Assembly: GCA_017882405.1 (NCBI GenBank)
Contig: JADGPO010000032.1
Coordinates: forward strand, 1-43,042
Origin: Solirubrobacteraceae bacterium
GTDB lineage: Bacteria; Actinomycetota; Thermoleophilia; Solirubrobacterales; Solirubrobacteraceae
Direction of reading: 5' to 3'
DNA: 43,042 nt
Position numbers and translations under genes: made by a program. Of the stretch, positions 33,141 to 40,290 are shown in pieces (position 1 is the stretch's first letter; each line of letters opens with the position of its first letter). The notes under the pieces are model-generated. The model ran no database searches, was not told the origin of the DNA, and saw only the letters and a program-made list of their open reading frames with translations.

Positions 33141-33767
33141 ATGGCCGACGAGGTTGAGCGCGAGTTTCCGCTGTTCCCGCTCGGACTGGTGGCCCTTCCG
33201 GGCGAGCTGGTCCCGCTGCACATCTTCGAGGAGCGCTACAAGCAGATGATGGGCGAGTGCCTGGAGTCAGAGCGCGAGTTCGGGATCGTCTGGATGTCCG
33301 ACGACGGCCTGCGCGAGATCGGCTGCGCCTGCGAGATCGAGCGCGTGCTGGAGCAGATGGAGGACGGCCGCATGAACATCCTCACGCGGGGCACGCGGCC
33401 CTTCCGGGTGCTCGAGCGCCAGGGTCATCTGGCCTACCCGGCAGGCGTGATCGAGTTCCTCGTAGACGACGCCGAGGAGACCGACCTCGACGCCGCCGGC
33501 ACCGCCCGCACCACCTATGCGGACCTGGTCAAGCGGGCCACCGACCGCGAGCCCGAGCAGGAGGAGCTCGATGAGATGGATGCCTATGCGATGGCGGCGA
33601 CCGTCGACTTCGGCCTCGACGCCAAGCAGGGACTGCTGGACCTGCGCTCGGAGAACGCCCGGATGAAGCTGGTCACGAGGCTGTTCAGGGCGGCCACCAA
33701 GCGCCTGGACTTCGTCGACCGCGCGCAGGCACGCGCGCGCTCGAACGGCAAGGTCCGCTTCGGCTAG
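33141..33767 (+). CDS. LON substrate-binding domain protein
   Basis: 208 residues consisting of the Lon N-terminal domain alone: REFPLFPLGLVALPGELVPLHIFEERYKQMM, then IGCACEIERVLEQMEDGRMNILTRGTRPFRV, and a C-terminal helical bundle. No AAA+ or protease domain. Such stand-alone proteins are widespread in actinobacteria; they may bind unfolded or misfolded proteins, but the role is unproven. Monocistronic, with convergent uppP starting 22 bp after its stop. Confidence 0.9.
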   Translation: MADEVEREFPLFPLGLVALPGELVPLHIFEERYKQMMGECLESEREFGIVWMSDDGLREIGCACEIERVLEQMEDGRMNILTRGTRPFRVLERQGHLAYPAGVIEFLVDDAEETDLDAAGTARTTYADLVKRATDREPEQEELDEMDAYAMAATVDFGLDAKQGLLDLRSENARMKLVTRLFRAATKRLDFVDRAQARARSNGKVRFG

Positions 33768-33771
33768 CGGC

Positions 33772-33803
33772 GCCGGCTAGGGGAACGGCTAGGGGGAGCC
33801 GGC
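33772..33803. terminator. Possible shared hairpin between convergent genes
   Basis: 7-bp arms GCCGGCT / AGCCGGC around an 18-nt loop, between the LON-domain gene and uppP, extending into the 3' end of uppP. Weak. Confidence 0.25.
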
Positions 33804-34715
33804 GACCAGCGTGAACACCACCATGAACGCGCCGAAGACCAAGCAGTAGATCCCGAACGGGACCAGGTTTCGCTTCTCGAAGTACTTGGTCAGGAAGTGC
33901 ACGGTGATGATCGCCGTGATGGCCGCGAAGATCGCCGCCACCACCGCCGCCTCCCGGATGCCGCCCCCGCCGAGCGGGCCGGTCAGGTCCGAGAACTTGG
34001 CGAGGCCGGCGGCCAGGATCGGCGGGGTCGCCAGCAGGAAGCCGAAGCGAGCGGCGTCGGAGTTGTCCAGCCCGCGGACCAGCCCGGCGGTCATGACCAC
34101 GCCGTCACGGCTGATGCCGGGGATCAATGCGGCCGACTGGGCGACGCCGATCACGCCGGCCTCGCGGAACTCCAGAGTCTCCAGGCGCCGACCGCCCTCC
34201 GGATTGAGGCCTTCGCGCCGGGCGAGCTCGCGGACCTCGGAGCGGCGGCGGTAGCGCTCGGCGTAGATCAGCATGCACCCGTTGACCATCAGGAAGACGG
34301 CGGCCGCCAGGGGCTTGGCGAGCGCGTCGCGAATCGGATGCTCGAGAGCCAGGCCGAGGATCCCCACCGGGATCGTGGCGCAGATGATCAGCCACGCCAG
34401 CCGCTCGGTCGACGTCTCGATCCGGCGCTTGGCCAGCGTCGCGAAAAACGCGCGAATGATGGCGATCCAGTCGCGCCAGAAGTAGATCAGCAGGCCGATC
34501 GCCGAGCCTACGTGGAGCATGACCACGAAAGCCAGCCACGGGGACTCCGGCTGGGACTGCCAGGTGACGATGTTGTGCCAGCGAAACAGCGTCGGGAACA
34601 GCACCGTGTGACCCAGGCTGGAGACCGGGAACAGCTCGGTCGCTCCCTGGAGGATTCCAAGGACGACTGCCTGAAAGGTGGTGATGAGGTGGTGGACGAC
34701 AGCGAGTGAGAGCAT
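33789..34715 (-). CDS. uppP: Undecaprenyl-diphosphatase
   Basis: 308-residue BacA/UppP membrane phosphatase that recycles the lipid carrier for cell-wall synthesis. Active-site motifs: GATELFPVSSLGH (Glu, Ser) and PGISRDGVVMTAGL with the catalytic Arg; the second usually reads PGxSRSG, here SRDG. About eight helices, with a charged cytoplasmic loop (AERYRRRSEVRELARREGLNPEGGRR). TACGCT lies 10 nt before the ATG. It cooperates with the WecA-type enzyme, which uses undecaprenyl phosphate. Confidence 0.95.
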   Translation of the reverse strand: MLSLAVVHHLITTFQAVVLGILQGATELFPVSSLGHTVLFPTLFRWHNIVTWQSQPESPWLAFVVMLHVGSAIGLLIYFWRDWIAIIRAFFATLAKRRIETSTERLAWLIICATIPVGILGLALEHPIRDALAKPLAAAVFLMVNGCMLIYAERYRRRSEVRELARREGLNPEGGRRLETLEFREAGVIGVAQSAALIPGISRDGVVMTAGLVRGLDNSDAARFGFLLATPPILAAGLAKFSDLTGPLGGGGIREAAVVAAIFAAITAIITVHFLTKYFEKRNLVPFGIYCLVFGAFMVVFTLVAGSP

Positions 34716-34725
34716 GGCGCGGGCA

Positions 34726-34731
34726 AGCGTA
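34726..34731 (-). promoter_or_regulatory. Probable -10 box of uppP
   Basis: TACGCT on the minus strand, 10 nt before the ATG, no ribosome site. Confidence 0.35.
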
Positions 34732-34783
34732 ACCGCCCTTCCGGATCGGAGACTCAGCGGCGGCCGGCACTCTCATGTGCGGC

Positions 34784-35203
34784 TCATCCGGCCAGGCCGC
34801 AGGCGCGCTGCGCCGCCTGGGCGGCGAACAGCGTGGCCCGCGACAGCTCCTGGCGGCTCCTGGCGGCGCTGTCGGGGAACGAGATCGTCCCGTGCTCGAG
34901 CTTGATCCGGTAGTAGAAGACGGTGCCGGGCGACGGCCTGATCGTCAGCCCATGCCGGGCGTCCTTGTCCAGGTCCTGGGCCAGGTCCCGACCCGCGATC
35001 AACAGCGAGTCGGGCAGCGCCCGGGCCTTGCCACCGTCGCAGCGGATCGTGCCGCTGTCGTTGGGCAGGAGGGTCAGCTTCGGACCCTGGCCGGTGCGGG
35101 TCAGCAGGAACAGGTCGGGCGACTCCTGGTTGAGGCCGCACCCGCTGAGCGCCACCGCCAGAGTGGCAACCGGGGCGACGGCACAGATCATCCGCCGCGC
35201 CAT
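34784..35203 (-). CDS. Lipoprotein of unknown function
   Basis: 139 residues with a lipoprotein signal (MARRMICAVAPVATLAVALSGC, lipobox LSGC, Cys22). The mature part has DLFLLTRTGQGPKLTLLPNDSG, a single further Cys pair (Cys55, and near the C-terminus) and a strand-rich middle; no known domain. The ATG shares its A with the ggt stop (TGATG), so it is coupled to gamma-glutamyltransferase. Likely anchored on the outside of the membrane. Confidence 0.78.
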   Translation of the reverse strand: MARRMICAVAPVATLAVALSGCGLNQESPDLFLLTRTGQGPKLTLLPNDSGTIRCDGGKARALPDSLLIAGRDLAQDLDKDARHGLTIRPSPGTVFYYRIKLEHGTISFPDSAARSRQELSRATLFAAQAAQRACGLAG

Positions 35204-36750
35204 CACGGCGCGTCGACGACGGTGGCCGCTCCCCCCCGCCGCGGATCGCCTCCGCCCGAGAACGAGCCACCCGCCCCGCGCGCGACGGCCTGGGCGCCGC
35301 CGAAGAACAGGTTGCGCTCGCGAAACGGGGCCAGTTGGCGCCCGGCGGCCTGCAGCGCGGTGGCGTCGACGCCCGGTTCGGTGTAAACGACCCCGTCCTC
35401 GTAGTGGACGCGCGGGGCGTCGACCGCCGCCTGGGCGGCCATCCCGTCGTCGATCGAGCGGATGATCGTCTGCAGGATCGCCGAACGGATCCGGTTCGAG
35501 CCGGCGCTGCCGACCGCCAGCACCGGCTGCCCGTCGCGCAGCACCACGGTGGGCGACATCATGCTCGGCATCCGCCGACCCGGGTGATGCTTGTGAAAGC
35601 CGAGCGGGTTGAGATCGTGCTCGCCGAGCATGTTGTTGAGGTGTACACCGGTGCCGGGCACGATCACCCCGGAGGCCGAGCCGGCCGAGCAGGTGACCGA
35701 GCACGCCCACCCGTCGCGATCGAGGGCCGCCACGTGCGTGGTCGAGCCCAGAGGGCCACCCGGGGAGGCCGCGGCGTCCGCGGTGCCGGCCGCCCCGGTG
35801 CCGGCCAGGAAGCGCTCCACGAACGCCGGGTCATCCAGGCCGGTGAGGAACTCCGGCGTGCGCTCGCGCTGGGTGCGCTCCATCACGTCGACGATCTCGG
35901 TGACCGACGGCGGTCCGACGAGGGAATCGAGCAGCGCCAGTGCCCGGGCGATGAGGATTCCCCCCGCCGACGGGGGCGGGTTGGTGAGCACCTCGCGGTC
36001 GCGATAGCCGACCCGGATCGGCTGGCGATCGACGACCTCATAGGCGGCCAGGTCGGCGCGGGTCAGGGTCCCGCCGCGGGCGGCCAGCCAATCGACGATC
36101 GCCGCGCCGATATCGCCCTCGTAGAACGCGAGCGCGCCCTCGGCGGCCAGGCGCTCCAGCGCGTCGGCCAGCTCGGGCTGGCGCAGACTGTCGCCGACGC
36201 CCACCAGCCTCCCGGCGGGGGCGAACAAGGCCGAGGCCTCGGGCGTGGAGGTCACGATCGGGGCGAGCAGCTCGATGATGTAGGCCTGCATGGGGCTGAG
36301 GGGCACGCCGTCGCGCGCGTGCGCCGCGGCCGGGGAGACGAGCCGCTCCAGGGGGACTCGCCCATAGCGGCGCGCCGCCTCGCACACCCCGGCCGGCATC
36401 CCGAACGTGCCTACCGAGGCCGCCCCGATGTTGAACTCCTGCAGCGCATCGCCGAACGAGATGCTCACCGGGATCAGTTCCGAGCTCGGCTGGGCGGGAG
36501 CTTGGCCTCCCCGGCCCGGCGCCTCGACGAAGAAGTCCAGCAGCGCCGGCGCCTCGCCGGGCGCCACCACCAGCATGTAGCCGCCGGCGCCCAGGCCGGT
36601 GAGCAGCGGCTCACAGACGAACGACGTCAGCATCGCGCCCAGCGCGGCGTCCACGGCGTTGCCGCCGTCGCGTAGCACGTCGGCGCCCGCCCGGGCACTG
36701 AACGGGTGGCCGGCGGCGACGACCCCCAGCTGGGACGCGGACTGACTCAT
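35203..36750 (-). CDS. Gamma-glutamyltransferase family Ntn-hydrolase
   Basis: 515-residue gamma-glutamyltranspeptidase-type enzyme, self-cleaving before a threonine. The probable nucleophile is Thr337 in GGPLGSTTHVAALD; MPSMMSPTVVL and AVGSAGSNRIRSAILQTI complete the small subunit. The N-terminal half has GNAVDAALGAM and GLGAGGYMLVV. Unlike E. coli GGT there is no signal peptide, so it is probably cytosolic and may act on other gamma-glutamyl compounds. A TACCCT box lies exactly 8 nt before the ATG. Confidence 0.92.
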   Translation of the reverse strand: MSQSASQLGVVAAGHPFSARAGADVLRDGGNAVDAALGAMLTSFVCEPLLTGLGAGGYMLVVAPGEAPALLDFFVEAPGRGGQAPAQPSSELIPVSISFGDALQEFNIGAASVGTFGMPAGVCEAARRYGRVPLERLVSPAAAHARDGVPLSPMQAYIIELLAPIVTSTPEASALFAPAGRLVGVGDSLRQPELADALERLAAEGALAFYEGDIGAAIVDWLAARGGTLTRADLAAYEVVDRQPIRVGYRDREVLTNPPPSAGGILIARALALLDSLVGPPSVTEIVDVMERTQRERTPEFLTGLDDPAFVERFLAGTGAAGTADAAASPGGPLGSTTHVAALDRDGWACSVTCSAGSASGVIVPGTGVHLNNMLGEHDLNPLGFHKHHPGRRMPSMMSPTVVLRDGQPVLAVGSAGSNRIRSAILQTIIRSIDDGMAAQAAVDAPRVHYEDGVVYTEPGVDATALQAAGRQLAPFRERNLFFGGAQAVARGAGGSFSGGGDPRRGGAATVVDAP

Positions 36751-36758
36751 GGGCTCGC

Positions 36759-36764
36759 AGGGTA
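36759..36764 (-). promoter_or_regulatory. Probable -10 box of ggt (leaderless)
   Basis: TACCCT on the minus strand, 8 nt before ATG 36750, no ribosome site. Confidence 0.4.
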
Positions 36765-36780
36765 GAGCGAGCCCGCTCCG

Positions 36781-38337
36781 TCAACGACGGGGCATGAACT
36801 CCGGCACGTCGAGGTCGACCACCGGACGGCGCACGCGGCTGACCCGCGGTTCGCCCACGGGCTCGCGCAGCGGCCGCCGGGGGGCGGGCTCGGGCGCGGG
36901 GGTGGGTGGGGTCCGACTCTCGCGGGGATGGGCCGCGAACGGGTCCTCCTCGCGCCGGCGCCGGGGCTGGTCGCCGAAGCCGGTGGCGACCACCGTGACC
37001 CACACCTGATCTTCGAGCTTTTCGTCGACCATCGCACCGAAGATGATGTTGGCGTCCGGATGGGCCGCCTCGGCGACGGCCCTGGCGGCCTCGTTGACCT
37101 CCCACAGGGAGATGTCGCGCCCGCCGGTGATCGACAGCAGGATCGAGCGTGCGCCCTCCATGCTGGTCTCCAGCAGGGGCGAGGCCACCGCCTGCTCGGC
37201 GGCGTCGATCGAGCGGCGCTCACCGGTGCCCATGCCGATCCCCAGCAGCGCGTTGCCGGCGTCGGCCATGATCGTGCGCACGTCGGCGAAGTCCAGGTTG
37301 ATCAGGCCGGGCAGCGTGACCAGGTCCGAGATCCCCTGCACGCCCTGGCGCAGGACGTCGTCGGCCACGCGGAACGCCTCGACCATCGACACGCCGCGGT
37401 CCAGGACCGACAGCAGCCGGTTGTTGGGAATCACTATCAGCGTGTCGACCTCGGTGGCGAGCGCATCGATCCCGGCCTCGGCCTGCTCGCGTCGGCGCGA
37501 GCCCTCGAACTGGAACGGGCGGGTGACGATGCCCACGGTCAGCGCACCCAGCTCGCGGGCGATCTGCGCCACCACGGGAGCCGCGCCGGTGCCGGTGCCG
37601 CCGCCGGCCCCGGCGGCGATGAACACCATGTCCGAGCCGCGGAGCAGCGCCTTGATGCGGTCGTACTCCTCGCGCGCGGCCATGCGGCCGAGGTCCGGAT
37701 CAGAGCCGGAGCCCAGTCCGCGCGTGACTCCGTCGCCGATGTGCAGGGTCTCGTCGGCGGCCGACAGCTGTAGCGACTGCAGATCGGTGTTGATCGCCAG
37801 GAACTCGACGCCGGAGATGTCAGCCTCGACCATCCGGTTGACCGCGTTGACGCCGGCACCGCCGACGCCCACGACGCGCAGCACCGGGCCGCCGGCCGTG
37901 GCGGGCGGCGGGGGCGCAAACGCCTCCAGCTCGCGCCCGGACCGGGCGTACACGTCCGGCTCGGGCGCGCCGGCGGGGGCGGGCTCCAGCACGTCCTCGG
38001 GGATGTCAGCCGAGAAGGCCCGGTTCAGCCGCTCGCGGGGCGAGGCGGCCACGCGCTCGGGCTCGGGCTCGGGCCGGGGCAGATCGGCGTCCAGCGACGG
38101 GTGCGCGCGCCGGCGGGTCTCGGTGGGCGCAGGCGGCTCCACCGGCGCAGGCGGCTCGACGGGCGCGGCCGACTCCACCGGCGCGGGCGACTCCACCGGC
38201 GCGGGCGACTCCACCGGCGCGGGCGACTCCACCGGCGTCTCAGGCGCGGCGGGCGCTTCGGGCTCCTCGTGGGAGGTCTTGCGGAACAGGTCGGCGAGCG
38301 GCCCCTCGCGCATGCTCGCGCGCTTACCGGTTGCCAT
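36781..38337 (-). CDS. ftsZ: Cell division protein FtsZ with long N-terminal extension
   Basis: 518 residues. The tubulin-like core starts only at residue 151 (PVLRVVGVGGAGVNAVNRM); the signature AGAGGGTGTGAAP is at 242-254, the synergy loop is GLINLDFADVRTIM, and the C-terminal FtsA/SepF-binding peptide is VDLDVPEFMP. The first 150 residues are disordered, with REGPLADLFRK, a Pro/Ala/Val/Glu repeat (PVESPA units, 35-73) and an acidic-basic linker. FtsZ normally has 10-20 residues before the core. The start is firm: AAGGAGG lies 9 nt upstream of ATG 38337. Overlaps parA by 14 bp. Confidence 0.96.
   Translation of the reverse strand: MATGKRASMREGPLADLFRKTSHEEPEAPAAPETPVESPAPVESPAPVESPAPVESAAPVEPPAPVEPPAPTETRRRAHPSLDADLPRPEPEPERVAASPRERLNRAFSADIPEDVLEPAPAGAPEPDVYARSGRELEAFAPPPPATAGGPVLRVVGVGGAGVNAVNRMVEADISGVEFLAINTDLQSLQLSAADETLHIGDGVTRGLGSGSDPDLGRMAAREEYDRIKALLRGSDMVFIAAGAGGGTGTGAAPVVAQIARELGALTVGIVTRPFQFEGSRRREQAEAGIDALATEVDTLIVIPNNRLLSVLDRGVSMVEAFRVADDVLRQGVQGISDLVTLPGLINLDFADVRTIMADAGNALLGIGMGTGERRSIDAAEQAVASPLLETSMEGARSILLSITGGRDISLWEVNEAARAVAEAAHPDANIIFGAMVDEKLEDQVWVTVVATGFGDQPRRRREEDPFAAHPRESRTPPTPAPEPAPRRPLREPVGEPRVSRVRRPVVDLDVPEFMPRR
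36900..36918 (+). repeat. Dispersed G-rich motif, copy 5 (in ftsZ linker)
   Basis: Plus strand GGGTGGGTGGGGTCCGACT. Read on the minus strand as SRTPPTP, in the C-terminal linker of FtsZ. Confidence 0.6.
38119..38242. repeat. 18-bp tandem repeat inside ftsZ
   Basis: Unit GACTCCACCGGCGCGGGC: three identical copies at 38171-38224, a fourth partial at 38225, and three or more degenerate copies toward 38119. Each encodes one PVESPA-type hexapeptide. Perfect copies next to diverged ones suggest recent slippage and possible length variation between strains. Confidence 0.85.
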
Positions 38338-39097
38338 GTGAGAGGACCTCCTTGGCGAGCTGCCTGTAGGCGTGTGCGGCTAGACCGTCGGGATCGTACT
38401 TCAGTACTGACATGCCCTTGACCGGCGCTTCCGCAAACCTGACCGTCTTGCGAATCCGCGAGGCGAACACGCGATCGCCGAAGTTCTCCTCCAGCAGTTC
38501 GATCGCCTCCTTGGCGTGCAGCGTGCGCAGGTCGACCAGCGTCGGCAGGATCCCCTCGATCTCCACGTCGGGATTCAGGTTCTCCTTGATCATGGCCAGC
38601 GTGTTCTGCAGCTGGATCAAGCCGCGCATCGCCAGATATTCGCATTGCACGGGGACGATCACCTTGTCGGAGGCGGTGAGCGCGTTGATCGTCAGCAGCC
38701 CGAGGCTCGGCGGAGTGTCGATGAACACGAAGTCGTAGTCGTCTGCGACCTCCTTGAGCGCCTTCTCCAGCGAGCGCTCCCGGCCGATCATCGTCGACAT
38801 CGCGATCTCGGCGCCGGCGAGGTCGATCGACGCGCAGGCAATGTCCACCTCGCGCTTGCGGATCACCTCGCGAATCGAGATGTGGTGCACGAGCACGTCG
38901 TACATCGACTTGTCCAGCGTGTCGGGGTCGATCCCCTGGGACATGGTGAGGTTGCCCTGCGGGTCCATGTCGCAGCACAGCACGCGGTGGCCCTCCTCGG
39001 CGAACGCCACCGCGAGGTTGAGCGTGGTCGTGGTCTTGGCGACGCCGCCCTTCTGGTTGGCGAGCGCGATCACCTTGGGCCTGCCGGGCGTGGCCAT
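38324..39097 (-). CDS. ParA family ATPase
   Basis: 257 residues from ATG 39097 (MATPGRPKVIALANQKGGVAKTTTTLNL). Deviant Walker A KGGVAKTTT, Walker A' CDMDPQGNLT and Walker B FIDTPPSLG are intact. The C-terminal region (RTLHAKEAIELLEENFGDRVF, RFAEAPVKGMSVL) is Soj/ParA-like. No parB follows; instead ftsZ overlaps its end, so it may position division or another cargo rather than the chromosome. ATG 39130 would add 11 residues; the inner start has GGAG 10 nt upstream and matches family N-termini. Confidence 0.93.
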   Translation of the reverse strand: MATPGRPKVIALANQKGGVAKTTTTLNLAVAFAEEGHRVLCCDMDPQGNLTMSQGIDPDTLDKSMYDVLVHHISIREVIRKREVDIACASIDLAGAEIAMSTMIGRERSLEKALKEVADDYDFVFIDTPPSLGLLTINALTASDKVIVPVQCEYLAMRGLIQLQNTLAMIKENLNPDVEIEGILPTLVDLRTLHAKEAIELLEENFGDRVFASRIRKTVRFAEAPVKGMSVLKYDPDGLAAHAYRQLAKEVLSHGNR

Positions 39098-39313
39098 CAG
39101 CTTCGGTCTCCGATTGGGTCGGGAACTCATACGCGCCTGTATTCGCAGACGGCACGGGAAATCCTTTGCCAGGGCCCGGTTCCCAGCGCAACGTCTCGCT
39201 ACGCACCGGGTTCTGGCAGCACGCGGGCCGGGCCTCAGCGAGGCTGCCGGCGAAGGGGCGAACCGAGGAGGCGGGCGTGGTTGCGAAGCTGATCGAAGCC
39301 ACGCTTTGACGGC

Positions 39314-39319
39314 TATGTT
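39314..39319 (+). promoter_or_regulatory. Probable -10 box of the ArsA-like gene (leaderless)
   Basis: TATGTT, exactly 8 nt before GTG 39328; no ribosome site. It sits in the 230-bp divergent region with parA. Confidence 0.45.
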
Positions 39320-39327
39320 GCACGGCT

Positions 39328-40290
39328 GTGGCCGGACTTCTGCAGCGGCGGCTGATCTTCGTCACCGGCAAGGGCGGCGTCGGCAAGTCGACGGTGGCGA
39401 TCGCGCTCGGACTGGTGGCGGCGCGCCGCGGACTGCGCACGATCGTTGCCGAGCTGGCCAGCCAGGAGCGGGTCCGCCGGACGTTCTTGCAGTCGGGCGA
39501 GACCTTCGAGGAGGTGGAGCTGGCCGATGGCCTGTTCACGATCTCGATCGATCCCGAGTCTGCGATGGAGGAGTACCTGCGGGTCAAGACGGGGCCGGTC
39601 GGCCAGGCGCTGGGCTCCAGCCGCCTGTTCCAGGCGTTCGCGATGGCCACCCCGGGAATGCGCGAGCTGCTGAGCATCGGCAAGGTGTGGGAGCTGGCGC
39701 AGTTCGAGCGGCGCACCAGAGGCGCCGGCGTCTATGACCTGGTGATCGTCGACTCGCCGGCCGCCGGCCACGGGGTCGGGATCCTGCGCACGCCGCGCAT
39801 GTTCGCCGAGATCGCCCGGGTGGGGCCGATCGCCCACCAGGCGAGGACGATCGCGGCGACGATCGCCGACCACGAGTTCACCGCCGTGGCCGCCGTGGCC
39901 ACCGCCGAGGAGATGCCGGTCTCAGAGACGCTGTGGCTGCGCGACGCGCTGGCCGAGGACGAGATCCCGCTCGACGCGGTGATCGTCAACGCGCTGTACC
40001 CGGAGCGCTTCTCCGACGCCGAGCGCACTCGCCTGCAACGCGCCCGCGCCAAGGCGAAGTCCCCGCTGGCCAACGTGGCCCTCGGCGCGGCGCTGTCAGA
40101 GCATGCTCGTGCCCGCACCCAGGCAGAGCAGCTGCAGCGGCTGCGCGACGGGCTCGGCCGCGAGCTGGTGGCGCTCCCCTACCTGTTCGCCGAGCAGATC
40201 GGCCACCCCGAGCTGGAGTCGCTGGCCGACGCGCTCGACGCCGGGCTCTCAGCCCTCCCCGGGGTGGGTGGGGTCCCGATCAGCCGCTGA
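39328..40290 (+). CDS. ArsA/GET3-type anion-transporting ATPase family protein
   Basis: 320 residues. P-loop GKGGVGKSTVAIALGL (14-29), switch I region SIDPESAMEEYLRVK, and Walker B-like VIVDSPAAGHGVGILR with A-loop ALYPERFSDAE. This is the actinobacterial ArsA-like group (Rv3679/Rv3680 type), usually a pair of subunits; only one is here. No arsenic genes are nearby, so arsenite export is unlikely. The C-terminal LPGVGGVPISR is encoded by a G-rich motif copy. Convergent with, and overlapping by 11 bp, the amine oxidase gene. Confidence 0.9.
   Translation: MAGLLQRRLIFVTGKGGVGKSTVAIALGLVAARRGLRTIVAELASQERVRRTFLQSGETFEEVELADGLFTISIDPESAMEEYLRVKTGPVGQALGSSRLFQAFAMATPGMRELLSIGKVWELAQFERRTRGAGVYDLVIVDSPAAGHGVGILRTPRMFAEIARVGPIAHQARTIAATIADHEFTAVAAVATAEEMPVSETLWLRDALAEDEIPLDAVIVNALYPERFSDAERTRLQRARAKAKSPLANVALGAALSEHARARTQAEQLQRLRDGLGRELVALPYLFAEQIGHPELESLADALDAGLSALPGVGGVPISR
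40262..40280 (+). repeat. Dispersed G-rich motif, copy 6 (3' end of ArsA-like gene)
   Basis: Plus strand GGGTGGGTGGGGTCCCGAT, one extra C relative to the consensus; lies at the convergent junction of two genes. Confidence 0.6.

Noticed and set aside
33768..33803. Triple CTAG cluster as a recombination or restriction-related site
   Set aside because: The CTAGs arise from stop codons and short CGGCTAGGGG duplications at a convergent gene end; nothing else supports a special function.
39098..39327. parS-type centromere sites next to parA
   Set aside because: No TGTTTCACGTGAAACA-like palindrome is visible in the region and no parB follows.
39328..40290. Arsenic resistance operon
   Set aside because: The ATPase is ArsA-like but no arsB, arsC, arsD or ArsR gene is nearby, and such proteins in actinobacteria have other roles.
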